In this document: in pieces, positions 19,058-30,192 of the stretch
Layout of the letters: every line of letters starts with the position of its first letter
How positions within the stretch are numbered: position 1 is the first letter of the stretch
Origin: Mycoplasmataceae bacterium
Lineage (GTDB): Bacteria; Bacillota_I; Bacilli_A; Mycoplasmatales; Mycoplasmoidaceae
Length of the DNA stretch: 32,085 bases
Assembly (NCBI GenBank): GCA_031258945.1
Contig: JAIRME010000017.1
Span: forward strand, 1 to 32,085
Reading direction: 5' to 3'
Made by a program: the position numbers and the translations under genes
The notes under the pieces: generated by a model
Seen by the model: only the letters and a program-made list of their open reading frames with translations
The model's database searches: none
Told to the model about the DNA's origin: nothing

Positions 19058-19134
19058 AGTAAAATGAATAATATAAAAACTTATTCTTAAGAATTAACTA
19101 TATCTTTATTTGCAATCTTCAAAGTTGATTTATT

Positions 19135-19646
19135 TTAAACTAGAGTAGGAGTATTGTAAGAGATAACAAAGTTAAGTTTAACTTTTTTGAAGGTGGTAGT
19201 GGATGTAGGTTCATCTTTATCTTTGGAACCTCAGCATTCAACAGTAACTTTATGGTCTGGCAAATAGTAAGGATTAGAATCGGGTCTTGGGAAATTTACA
19301 ACCAAATGAGGATTTGCCTTATCTTGATTGTAAGTCACAACATATGAAACATCCACTTTTTGTGACATACTAATACCAATGTTTGCTTCAACTGATCCAT
19401 TGCTATTAGGCGCTTGATCATCTTTAGTTGTAAAGATGTAATTGTAGTCTCCGAAACTTGGAGCTACACTTGAACCTTGTAAGTCTGCTTCCCATTCACT
19501 GGCTTCTGCATTTCATTCAAGGGTGATGGTAGCACTATAAGAATCTACTTTACTACAAGATGTAGAAATACTAGCTACTGCCCCCCCACAGCCAACACAC
19601 CAAAAATTGGTGCAATTGTACTTAATAATATTTTTTTCTTATTCAT
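19135..19646 (-). pseudogene. Second lipoprotein gene, phase-OFF by a poly-G tract
   Basis: ATG 19646-19644, preceded by an AAGAGAG-type purine stretch, starts a signal peptide (MNKKKILLSTIAPIFGVLAV). The tract of seven G (plus C 19581-19587) puts the frame into TAG after GGQ, leaving a 23-residue peptide. With eight G it reads GGAVASISTSC, with the lipid-carrying Cys31, and stays open for 170 residues to TAA 19137-19135. The mature part looks β-rich: GDYNYIFTTKDDQ, VDVSYVVTYNQDK, HKVTVECWG and KKVKLNFVISYN. Both Trp codons there are TGA or TGG. No known family was recognised. It lies convergent to rpe and downstream of the pfl operon. Confidence 0.8.
19581..19587. repeat. 7-bp poly-C (poly-G on minus) phase tract
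   Basis: Seven C on plus inside the signal-peptide region of the second lipoprotein. Addition of one G restores the frame. Confidence 0.85.
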
Positions 19647-19694
19647 TTTTTATTTCTCTCTTTGAAATTCTTATTTTGTTCATTGAATAATTTG

Positions 19695-19733
19695 AAAAAT
19701 AATAATGCTTCCAAATTATTCGGTAAGCATTAT
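19695..19733 (-). terminator. Terminator of the pyruvate formate-lyase operon
   Basis: On minus: a nine-base-pair stem ATAATGCTT/AAGCATTAT (19733-19725 with 19710-19702) around a 14-base loop, then a T-rich tail (ATTATTTTTC). Confidence 0.7.
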
Positions 19734-19802
19734 ATTATTAAAGATGGTTTATTCGCTAACTAAAAAAAATATTTGGATTGGATGTTAATCCTACTTTTAT
19801 TT

Positions 19803-20042
19803 TTACAAGTGTTCATGGAAGGTACGCTTAATAATATCGTTTTGTTGATCTTTTGATAGTTTAATGAAATTAACAGCATAGCCACTAATACGTACAGTTA
19901 GTTGTGGATATTTTTCAGGATGTTTTTGAGCATCTATTAATGTTGCGCGATTTAGGACATTGACATTTAAATGCTGCGCTCCTTTTTCAAAATAACCATC
20001 TAATAAATCTACTAAATTTTCTTGTTGTTTTTTACTTATCAT
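19803..20042 (-). CDS. Separate glycyl-radical subunit of pyruvate formate-lyase (GrcA-like)
   Basis: A 79-residue protein equal to the last domain of pyruvate formate-lyase. [21 protein letters not shown] is followed by [23 protein letters not shown], with the radical glycine at residue 54 in RISGYAVNF, and a typical end RTFHEHL. In E. coli PflB the same segment is the C-terminus of one 760-residue chain. Here it has its own ATG (20042), in the same frame as the barrel gene, one stop codon plus one codon downstream. E. coli GrcA (YfiD) is a comparable stand-alone part, but there it only rescues a complete enzyme. An extra N-terminal stretch ([11 protein letters not shown]) precedes the domain. 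The Gly must be activated by PflA, not found here. Confidence 0.88.
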   Translation of the reverse strand: MISKKQQENLVDLLDGYFEKGAQHLNVNVLNRATLIDAQKHPEKYPQLTVRISGYAVNFIKLSKDQQNDIIKRTFHEHL

Positions 20043-20045
20043 AAT

Positions 20046-22151
20046 TTATTTTTTGCCTTTCTTATGTTTTGATTTCTTGATTTTGTCTAAATTAAATGTA
20101 TCACCATGAGTTACAGTGAATTCATTTTCATTTCCTAACGCATGAGGGACAATACTAAACGTATTAGAAATGCCATCTGAAGCATGTTTAAATGGTATTT
20201 TAGCAACTGATGATAATGAGGCTACTGCTCCTAATTGGTCGCGTCCATGCATTGGATTAGCTCCTGGTGCAAATGGTTCGCCTCTTTTACGTCCGTCAGG
20301 TGTAGAACCCGTGTTACGGCCATACATTACATTAGAAGTGATAGTTAGGACAGATGTAGTTAGTTCTGAACGACGATATGTACTATGACGTCTTAACATA
20401 TTGACAAATAACTTTAAAACATCTTGGGCTAGATTGTCAACTGTATCGTCATCATTGCCATATTTAGGATAATTACCTTCAACACGATAGTCGATTGCAA
20501 TATACCGATCCGAATTAGGAATTTGTTTTCAAATAGGATAAACTTTAGCATACTTAATAGCTGATAAAGAATCTGCTACCACGGATAAACCCGCTATACC
20601 AGTTGCAAAAAAACGATGAATATGAAAATCATAAAGTGCCATCTGGCAAGCCTCGTAATAATATTTATCATGCATGTAGTGAATGATATTAAGCGTTTTG
20701 ATGTATAGAGAAGCTAATCAACGTAATACAACTAAATAACGGTCTCAAATTTCACTAAAGTTTAAAGGTTTAGTAATATCTAATTGCCCTTGGCGAGGTC
20801 CAATTTGATATTCAGGATGAATTTCATCAAACCCACCATTAATGGCATACAATAATGCCTTGGCTAAATTAGCACGCGCTCCAAAAAATTGCATTTGCTT
20901 GCCAATTTTCATGGGTGATACACAACAAGCAATGCCATAATCATCTCCATGAGTTACGCGCATTAAATCATCAGATTCATATTGAATAGACGAATAAAGA
21001 ATAGAATATTTGGCACAAAATTCTTTAAATTTTTGAGGTAGTCGTTTTGATCATAATACAGTTAAGTTGGGTTCGGGAGCTGGGCCCATGTTGGCCAATG
21101 TATGTAGCATACGAAATGATGTTTTAGTTACCAAAGTTCTGCCATCAATTCCCATTCCTGCGACTGACTCAGTTGCTCAGACTGGATCACCTGCAAATAT
21201 ATCATTGTATTCAGGTGTACGCATAAAACGAATAATTCGTAATTTCATAACGAGATGATCAATCAATTCTTGGGCTTGTTTTTCATTAATAATTCGCTTA
21301 TTCAAATCACGTTGTAAATAAATGTCTAAAAAAGTGGAAATACGTCCCACTGACATAGCAGCTCCATTTTGATCTTTGATAGCTGCAAGGTATCCATAAT
21401 ATGTTCATTGCACAGCTTGTTGAGCATTTTTAGCAGGCAAAGAAATATCGTGTCCATAAGCAGCTGCCATTTTTTTCATAGCTTCTAATGCTCTAATTTG
21501 ATCGGAAGATTCTTCGCGCAAACGAATTACGTCATCATTCATATCATATGGGATAAGATTACGAGTTGCTTTTTTTTCTGCAATTAAATAGTCTACGCCA
21601 TATAGAGCGATGCGACGATAGTCACCAATGATACGTCCACGTGAATAAGTATCAGGTAAGCCAGTAATAATGTGTAAGTGTCGTGCTTTACGCATTTCTT
21701 CTGTATATGCATCAAATACACCTTGGTTATGAGTTTTACGATATTTAGTATAAATTTCATCCGCCATTGGATCAGTTTTAAAACCAAAAGCATGTGCTGC
21801 TTGTTGTGCCATTCGCACACCACCGATAGGCATATATGCTCGCTTAAACGGTTTATCTGTTTGGACACCAACAATTTTTTCTAATTTTTTGTCTAAATAT
21901 CCAGGGCCATAAGCATCAATGAAAGAAACTCGTTGATCCATGTCCAAAACGCCACCATGTTTTTGTTCGTCTTGCATGAGTTTTAATACTTTATTTCATA
22001 ATTTTTTTGTATTTTCTGTAGGAGGAGATAAAAAACTGTCGCCATCTTCATATGGTTGATAATTGGTTTGAATAAAATCTCTGACATCTACTTCGTCACA
22101 TCAGAATCCCGGAGTAAAACCCTCTCATTGTTGGAATCATTTTCTAGACAT
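20046..22151 (-). CDS. pflB: Pyruvate formate-lyase, catalytic barrel subunit without glycyl-radical domain
   Basis: A 701-residue protein converting pyruvate and CoA to acetyl-CoA and formate. Seen: [27 protein letters not shown] (Trp partly UGA), [30 protein letters not shown], the catalytic Cys409-Cys410 pair in [10 protein letters not shown], and the barrel end [29 protein letters not shown] with [20 protein letters not shown]. Instead of continuing into the radical domain it ends with a basic tail ([15 protein letters not shown]) and TAA; the radical domain follows as its own gene. ATG 22151 with a GGGGAG site at 22167-22162. Promoter TATAAT at 22197-22192. Acetate kinase elsewhere in the window uses the downstream acetyl phosphate. 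Confidence 0.93.
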
Positions 22152-22191
22152 GTTTTTATCACTCTCCCCTCTTTATAAAAGAATTAAAACA

Positions 22192-22218
22192 ATTATACTT
22201 TTTATCAAAGTATCTTTG
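22192..22218 (-). promoter_or_regulatory. pfl promoter with small palindrome
   Basis: TATAAT on minus at 22197-22192. Upstream, CAAAG-TAT-CTTTG (22206-22218) lies between the -10 and -35 positions, a possible operator. Confidence 0.4.
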
Positions 22219-22453
22219 TAGAATGTTTGGTAATTAATATTACAAAAAATAAAGTATTTTTTCAAATATTTATAGTGTTTCGATAAGAAATTAAATGGGT
22301 GATGTTGGCGTTTGATTATTTAAATTAGTGAATGGTGCAGTGTTTCAATAATTTTAGTTTTGTGTCTTATATAGTGAGGTATGTCTTTTGTGTATAACTG
22401 TGAGTAGGACATTACGACAAAAAAATCAAATCATGGTTAACACCTAATTATTG
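22219..22453. other. Intergenic region between divergent pflB and ispG
   Basis: No ORF longer than about 20 codons. No hairpin with a T-run was found. It probably holds only the two promoters at its ends. Confidence 0.4.
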
Positions 22454-22469
22454 TATAGTATAAGTCATA

Positions 22470-23501
22470 ATGTTTAAACGTTGGCAAACTCATAAAGTTT
22501 TAGTTGGTAATGTTCCCATTGGTCATCAGAATAAAGTGGTGATTCAGAGCATGACTAATACTAAAACTAGTGATGTTAATCAAACAATTAAACAAATACG
22601 AACATTAGTTCAATATGGTGTTCAGTTAGTAAGGATAGCAGTATTAGATGAGGATGATGTCATTGCTATTAAGCGTATTGTCAAACTAGCACCATGTCCC
22701 ATTATTGCTGATATTCATTACAATTATCGCTTTGCAATAGAAGCAATTAAAAATGGTGCAGCTAAAATTCGCATCAATCCTGCCAACATTGATATTAAGT
22801 ACTTGCATAAAATTGTAGAAACTGCCAAGCAACATAAAACTGTTATTCGTATTGGTATTAATCAGGGTTCAAAATTAAATAAACGTATTTTTAATACTTC
22901 TTTGTCAATGATTAATTGTGCTTTGAAATTTGTTAAATTATTTGAACAATGACATTTTTATGATATTGTAATAAGTCTTAAATCATCTGATCCGATTTTA
23001 ACTATTTCTTTATATGAATTAGCAGCCCAAAAAATTAAATATCCTCTACATCTAGGTGTGACCGAGGCAGGAGCATTTACTAACGCTATTATTAAAAGTA
23101 CGATTGGATTAGCACCATTACTACTTAAAGGTATTGGTGACACAATTCGTATTTCTATTAGTGGTGACCCAACGACTGAACCAATCATTGCTAAAAAATT
23201 ATTACACAATGTTGGTTTGTACAAAAATATAGCTAATATCATTTCATGCCCTACTTGTGGTCGATTACAATGGGATTTATTGAATCTTCTAAATAAAGTG
23301 GAAACACATACTAATACAATTAATCTATCTAAGACTATTGCTATTATGGGATGTGCTGTTAATGGGATTGGTGAATGCGAGCATGCTGATGTTGGTGTGT
23401 ACGGGAATAAAGATAAATTGTTTGTATATAAAAATGGTAAATTAATGAAACGGCTTAGGCATAAAGATGGATTTAATGAAATTAAAAAATTAATTAAATA
23501 A
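22470..23501 (+). CDS. ispG: 4-hydroxy-3-methylbut-2-en-1-yl diphosphate synthase (IspG/GcpE)
   Basis: A 343-residue Fe-S enzyme of the MEP isoprenoid pathway, reducing MEcPP to HMBPP. Family segments: IQSMTNTKTSDVNQTIKQI, VRIAV, PIIADIHYNYRFAIEAI, KIRINPANI, VTEAGAFTNAIIKS, GIGDTIRISISGDPTTE, then the cluster ligands Cys260, Cys263 (SCPTCGR), Cys295 (MGCAVNG) and Glu302. The spacing is the same as in E. coli (270, 273, 305, 312). UGA 22950-22952 is Trp. It is preceded by TATAGTATAAG, so the leader is at most a few bases. Most Mollicutes lack this pathway, so its other genes, electron donor and Fe-S assembly must be elsewhere in the genome. Confidence 0.95.
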
Positions 23502-23574
23502 AAATAAGGCCCATTAAATATATGTCCCAAAATATTGTTTATAACTAACGAAGTTGTGACGGAGGTTGGGATTT

Positions 23575-23784
23575 ATGATTCAAATAACTGTAAAAATTAA
23601 TGAAAACAAAATTGCTGGTGAATTTACTAATGTAAATATAGCTAAGCAATTTATTGATAAAGTTGTTGGTTTAAAGAGCAAGCGATAGCTATATAGATTA
23701 AATATTACTTGAGAAGGCTCTAAGAAAATGAAAAAGTCTGAAGCTATTTCTTTGCAAGAAGTGCACAATCGTATAAATGCCTAA
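23575..23784 (+). pseudogene. Small ORF interrupted by one in-frame TAG
   Basis: ATG 23575 with a GGAGG-type site (23561-23565) opens an ORF of 69 codons that is broken only by TAG at 23686-23688 (codon 38). Before it: MIQITVKINENKIAGEF, NVNIAKQFIDKVVGLKSKR. After it: LYRLNITWEGSKKMKKSEAISL and EVHNRINA, with UGA as Trp, then TAA. The downstream part is in the same frame and looks protein-like. It is therefore either a recent nonsense mutation or a short 37-residue product with read-through. No family was recognised. A weak stem with bulge (TAGCT) follows. Confidence 0.5.
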
Positions 23785-23900
23785 GAGCTATATTTTTTAG
23801 CTTAGATTTTCAATCTGACATTTAAAAATGAAAATTTGGACATAATCAAAAAAATTTAAATTTATTTATGTTGTATTAGATGACATAGATAAACATTAAT

Positions 23901-23928
23901 TTGACAAAAATAACACACTCCATATAAT
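23901..23928 (+). promoter_or_regulatory. Consensus promoter of rplK-rplA
   Basis: TTGACA at 23901-23906 and TATAAT at 23923-23928, 16 bases apart, the best full promoter in the window, as fits a ribosomal-protein operon. Start near 23935. Confidence 0.85.
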
Positions 23929-23934
23929 TAATGT

Positions 23935-24035
23935 CCTATTTTGAAATGAATAGAAAAGTAAGATTGTCAGCATGTGGAAGGATAACATATATCCGTTAAA
24001 CCACGTAGAGATACATAAACATAGGAGGTATACTT
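23935..24035 (+). promoter_or_regulatory. rplK leader RNA, probable L1 autoregulatory site
   Basis: About 100 nt of 5' leader holding two nested stems: GTGG/CCAC (23974-23977 with 24001-24004) and inside it GGATA/TATCC (23980-23984 with 23990-23994). A strong AGGAGG site follows (24023-24028). In many bacteria L1 binds such a leader, which mimics its 23S rRNA site, and shuts off rplK-rplA. The L1 role is inferred from position and shape only. Confidence 0.45.
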
Positions 24036-24494
24036 GTGGCTGCAAAAAAAGAAGTTGTTCGCATTGCTAAAATTCAATTAATTGGTGGTCAAGCTAAACC
24101 AGGGCCGGCTTTAGCCTCTATTGGTATTAACATGGGAGAATTTACTAAGCAATTTAACGACAAAACGAAAAATCGTATTGGTGAAGTTGTCCCATGTGTT
24201 ATTACAGCATTCAACGATAAGTCGTTTACTTTTATTACTAAAACTTCACCAACTAGTGTTATGTTAAAAAAGACTGCTAAATTAGAAACCGCTGGTAAAA
24301 ATCAATTAACTGATCATGTAGCAACTATTACTAAAGAACAGGCTTTAGAAATTGCTAGATATAAATTAACTGATTTGAATGCTTATGATGAGGAAACAGC
24401 TTTAAGAATGGTTGCTGGAACTGCTAAACAAATGGGTATTAAAATTGAAGGCGTAGATTTAGCACCAAAGAAAACAGCAAAGGGTGGCAAATAA
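24036..24494 (+). CDS. rplK: 50S ribosomal protein L11
   Basis: A 152-residue L11, part of the factor-binding stalk base. Seen: [30 protein letters not shown], with the proline-rich N-terminal domain, then [15 protein letters not shown] and the C-terminal RNA-binding domain ending in [18 protein letters not shown]. The C-terminal tail ([12 protein letters not shown]) is slightly longer than usual. GTG start at 24036, seven bases behind AGGAGG. First gene of the rplK-rplA operon. Confidence 0.97.
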   Translation: MAAKKEVVRIAKIQLIGGQAKPGPALASIGINMGEFTKQFNDKTKNRIGEVVPCVITAFNDKSFTFITKTSPTSVMLKKTAKLETAGKNQLTDHVATITKEQALEIARYKLTDLNAYDEETALRMVAGTAKQMGIKIEGVDLAPKKTAKGGK

Positions 24495-24498
24495 TATT

Positions 24499-25185
24499 AT
24501 GGCTAAAAATAAAAAATATCTTGCAGCTAAAGCATTGGTTGACAATAAAAAGCTTTATTCCATCAATGAAGCTGTAACTTTGGCTAAAAAAACATCTACT
24601 ACCAAATTTGATGCTTCTATTGATATTGCTATCAAATTAAACTTAGATACCACTAAAGCTGAGCAACAGTTAAGAGGCACTATTGCTTTGCCTCATTATT
24701 TTGGGAAACAAACCAGAGTGTTGGTTTTGAGCGATGACATCACTTCAACTCAAGCTAAAGAAGCAGGAGCGGATTATTTTGGAGGCAAAGATAAAATTGA
24801 TGAAATTAAGGGTGGTTGATTAGAGTTTGATGTGATTATTGCCTCTCCTAAATTTATGCCTGAATTATCAAAATTAGGAAAAGTCTTAGGCCCAAAGGGT
24901 TTGATGCCTAATCCTAAATTAGGTACAGTTACACCAGATGTATTAAAAGCTACTAAAGAATTCAAAAAAGGTAAGATGAATTATCGCACTGATACTTATG
25001 GTAACATTCACATGATTGTCGGCAAGGTATCAGCAGCAGGTGAAAAAATTGTGAGCAATATTCAAACATTGTTGGATTTTATTAAATCCAAACGTCCATC
25101 TACAGTAAAAGGTGATTACATTCAAAAAGTTTGTATTTCTTCCACTATGGGACCATCGATTAAAATAGCTTTTAATCAAATTTAA
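24499..25185 (+). CDS. rplA: 50S ribosomal protein L1
   Basis: A 228-residue L1 of the E-site stalk. Seen: DASIDIAIKLNLDTTKAEQQLRGTIALPH, the second-domain signature FMPELSKLGKVLGPKGLMPNPKLGTVT, and GKMNYRTDTYGNIHMIVGK. UGA 24817-24819 is Trp. The start ATG 24499 (MAKNKKYLAAK) lies four bases after the rplK stop. The stop overlaps the next gene's ATG (TAATG). Besides its ribosomal place, L1 usually represses its own operon. Confidence 0.97.
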
Positions 25186-25640
25186 TGTTTCAGTCCATTG
25201 TCAATCGTATAAAAACTAAAAAAATATTGCGTAAACAATATTTTTCTGATTTGAAGTTATTACAAAAGAAATATGATAAATTATTAGCTATTGATGAAAA
25301 AAAACATCACATTGTTATTAAAGAAGATAAAAAAATATTAGAAAATAAACCAAATTATCCATGTTTTAGCAGTGAATTACAACAATTGACAAAAGATTAC
25401 CGCAGCGAATTAAATCGATTGTCAACTTTACTAAAACAAGCTAAAAAAAATAGGGATTATCAGAATATTAATAATTTTAAATTACAACTGAAAATACTAA
25501 CAAGACAATTTAAACAACGTAAAAAAAAATTACGTAATAAGTACTACTTACAAACACTTGATCCAATTAGAGCAAGTTATGTTAAAGAACGTAATTTACT
25601 TACTGAAAATTATCATCAGAAGTTAAGGTGTAATTAAAGT
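25185..25640 (+). CDS. Very basic coiled-coil hypothetical protein, coupled to rplA
   Basis: A 150-residue protein beginning in the rplA stop (TAATG), so it is translated at the same rate. It is extremely Lys/Arg-rich and mostly helical: MFQSIVNRIKTKKILRKQYF, then YRSELNRLSTLLKQAKKNRDY, then RQFKQRKKKLRNKYYLQ. A central break (KPNYPCFSSEL) separates two helical parts. No membrane segment or known motif is seen. Charge and place in a ribosomal operon suggest that it binds rRNA or ribosomes, but that is inference. No UGA codon is used. The next gene, metG, has its own promoter. Confidence 0.75.
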
Positions 25641-25692
25641 GATTAATTTAGTCAAATTGTTGTTAATTGATCTACAAACTCAACCCAAATAA

Positions 25693-27291
<1,599 letters not shown>

Positions 27292-27726
27292 TTAATAATA
27301 TTTTCTTGCTTCTCTTTTAATATCTCTCACTTTTATATCTTGGCGTTTGTCTCTAGCATTTTTAGATTTGCATATAGCAATTTCCATTTTGATTTTACCT
27401 TTTAGTAAATATATTTTGTTAGGGATAATGGCTAATCTATCTTTTTTAGCTTGGTGTTCAATTTTAATTATTTGGTTTTTATGCAACAACAATTTTCTGC
27501 GACGGTATGCATCGACATTATTAATATTACCTTGGGCAAAAGGGGCAACATACATGTTAATAACAAAAGCTTCCTGGTTTTTGAAAATTACAAATGATTC
27601 ATCAATGCTGCCGTTTGCTTTAATTAATGATTTTACTTCTGTACCAACTAATGAAATACCACTTTCATAAGTTTCAATAATATGATTGTTAAGTTTAATT
27701 TTCTTATTGGGTAGAAGTAATTTCAT
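27292..27726 (-). CDS. smpB: SsrA-binding protein SmpB
   Basis: A 144-residue partner of tmRNA in freeing stalled ribosomes. Seen: NKKIKLNNHIIETYESGISLVGTEVKSLIKANGSIDESF, the core VAPFAQGNINNVDAYRRRKLLLHK, and the basic C-terminal tail (RDKRQDIKVRDIKREARKYY) that enters the decoding site. It lies three bases behind the rnr stop in the secG-rnr-smpB operon, which is conserved in Firmicutes and links tmRNA rescue with RNase R decay of the faulty message. The tmRNA gene is not in the window. Confidence 0.97.
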   Translation of the reverse strand: MKLLLPNKKIKLNNHIIETYESGISLVGTEVKSLIKANGSIDESFVIFKNQEAFVINMYVAPFAQGNINNVDAYRRRKLLLHKNQIIKIEHQAKKDRLAIIPNKIYLLKGKIKMEIAICKSKNARDKRQDIKVRDIKREARKYY

Positions 27727-27729
27727 TTG

Positions 27730-29907
27730 CTATTTTTTTAAATATGATAGCATACTAAATTCTATTTTTCTTGTCTCTTTATTAGCACCGATAACTTTAA
27801 TTTTTAATTTGGTTCCTAATGAAAAGCGTTGCCCAGTTTTTTGACCAACTAACTCATTGGTTTTGTCATTATAGGTGTAGAAATCATTTTTCATATTCTC
27901 TAGCTTAATAAAACCTTCGATGGTATTCGGTAATTGAACAAATAAACCAAACGGATAAATGGACGATACAAAACCTTCAAACTCTTCTCCGATATGTTGT
28001 TGCATATACTCTGCAAATTTCATGGCAGCTACATCACGTTCACATTTAATAGAACGTAATTCATTTTTAGAAGATAAGCTGGCTTGTTCAGCTAACAAAG
28101 ATTGCATTTCTCTACGATTACCTTCATTTGTTTTATTTTTTTCAAATTCACACATTCAATAAATTCGGTGAACCATTAAATCAGGGTAACGACGAATAGG
28201 AGAAGTAAAATGGGTGTAGTCCTTTAATGCTAACCCAAAGTGACCAATATTCTTGACATTATATTCGGCTTTAGCCATTGTACGTAATAGCATCATATGA
28301 ATTAAATCTAAATTAGGATTATCATGATTATCAGCAATCCATTTGGCTATATCATTGGGTTGAACATTTTTGAGATCAGTGTTAATTTTAAAACCCATTT
28401 TTTTAGCCTCTAGTGCAAAAGATTTTAGTCGATCAATATTAGGACGATCATGCACACGGTAAATAAAAGGTCATTTTTGTTTTTCGGCATAGATAGTAAC
28501 AGCTTCGTTTGCTGCCACCATAAAATCTTCAATCATATGTTGTGCTACACCTGATTCGTATTTCATAATTTCGGTTGGCACACCTTTATCATCCACAACA
28601 ATAACCGGTTGCGGCACTTCAAAATTAATATAACCACGTTGTTTTTTAGCTTTATCTAATATTTTATGAAGTTCTAATGCTTCTAATAACATTGTCTTTA
28701 TTTCACTACTATCTTGTACCAAATCATCTTTTTTGTCAAAAAATGCATTAACTTCATCATAGTTATAACGACGATGAGACTTAATGATAGCTGGATAAAT
28801 TTTAATATCTTCTATTTCGCCATTAGTGCGAATAATCATGTCACAAGTTAATGTCAATCTTTCTACATTTGGGTTTAACGAACAAAGATCATCGGAAAGA
28901 TTGTGCGGTAACATAGGGATTACGCGATCAACTAAATATATTGAACATCCACGCTTTAATGCTTCTTCATCCAAGATTGTTTTAAATTTCACATAATGGC
29001 TAACATCAGCAATAGAAACCGATAAATAAAATTTACCATCCGGTTTCTTTTGAACATAAATAGCATCGTCAAAGTCCTTAGAGGTTGCCGGATCAATTGT
29101 CACAATTGGTAAATTAGTCAAATCTTTACGAATTTTACGTTGATAGTCATCAATATCTAGTTTTAATGTACGAGCATAATCAATTACAGTGTCAGGGAAA
29201 TCTGGCTCTACCCCATTATCATAAACAATGGATAATATATCTACTCCGACATCACCTACATGTCCAATCACACGACTAACTGTACCGTAAGCCACTTTAG
29301 TTTCATATTTTTTAATTTGAATGAGAATTTTTTGACCTGATACTAAACCTTCAATGGAATCTAATTTAATATCTAGATAAAATTTTTCATCGTCTACTTT
29401 AATTTTATAGTTATTATGTTCATCAATCGTGATGAAACCCACATAAAAATCTTTGGCGTGTGAAATGATTTTTGTGACTACGACATCTTTTAAATCAGCC
29501 TTAGGTGGTTTTTGCATTTCGGCAAATTCCACACGATCTCCATTTTGAGCACCATTTAAATTAGTTCTAAAAACATAAAAAGAAGCTCTCTTTTCGTTAT
29601 CTAATGTAATAAAACCTGAACCTTTGCTATTAATCAAAATAATGCCTTGTTTCAATTTAGTTAAATCAATGGGAGCATTTATATATCCCATTACAATGGA
29701 TTTATTTTTTAATTGTTTTAATTCACCTGTTGAAACTAAATAATCTATCATGCGATAAATTACATTTTTGTAATTAGGTATTTCTTTATATTGTTCTTCT
29801 AATTTGCGCAAGATAATGCCAGAAGGAATCGGCCTTCCGTTTTCGTTAAGAACAATGTCGATCACATCTTGCTTGACCGACATTACACTTTTTTTATTGA
29901 TATTCAT
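27730..29907 (-). CDS. rnr: Ribonuclease R
   Basis: A 725-residue 3'-5' exoribonuclease, normally the only processive one in Mollicutes. Domains in order: an N-terminal helix-turn-helix-like segment, cold-shock domains (LTKLKQGIILINSKGSGFITL), the RNB catalytic domain with TIDPATSKDFDDAIYV and its metal-binding aspartates, YLVDRVIPMLPHNLSDDLCSLNP, FMVAANEAV, and YTHFTSPIRRYPDLMVHR, then the C-terminal S1 domain (GEEFEGFVSSIYPFGLFVQLP). UGA codons at 28470-28468 and 28158-28156 are Trp. The start ATG 29907 is directly behind the secG stop. Confidence 0.97.
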
Positions 29908-30144
29908 TTAATATTTTCCTGTGATAGTACCAATGATGGCGACTGTGAACATTATAAACATTAGGACAAACATAGTCATTTGTAATATTTTAACGAAGCC
30001 ACGATCTTTGGTTTTTTTAAATAATTCTAAATCTTGACCAGCTAATGCTGTCAGCCCAGTGGTTGAGCCAGAACCGGATAGCAAAAGACCAATCAACAAA
30101 CAGACGATTGATATTACTAACAATACGATACTTACTCATCCCAT
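29908..30144 (-). CDS. secG: Preprotein translocase subunit SecG
   Basis: A 78-residue membrane protein with two hydrophobic helices: one at the N-terminus (VSIVLLVISIVCLLIGLLLS) and one near the C-terminus (ILQMTMFVLMFIMFTVAIIG). They are joined by the SecG-type GSGSTTGLTALAGQDLELFKKTKDRG (usual GxG-GL-g-----f-k-----). The start is ATG 30144 (MGWV, UGA as Trp). TATAAT on minus at 30161-30156 is eleven bases upstream. First gene of secG-rnr-smpB. Confidence 0.92.
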
Positions 30145-30179
30145 AAAGGAATGATATTATATAAAAAAGTTTACTAACA

Positions 30180-30185
30180 TATAAT
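30180..30185 (+). promoter_or_regulatory. -10 box, leaderless arrangement
   Basis: TATAAT seven bases before ATG 30193. It is divergent from secG. Confidence 0.55.
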
Positions 30186-30192
30186 TTATTTG

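Noticed and set aside
19803-20042. Simple sequencing error joining the two pfl parts
   Set aside because: Removing the stop would still leave a linker of about 25 extra residues that family PFL lacks, so the boundary is not an ordinary PFL with one wrong base; read-level proof is still needed.
22958-23530. 190-codon frame on minus opposite ispG
   Set aside because: ispG is intact on plus with all catalytic residues; the antisense frame has no family features.
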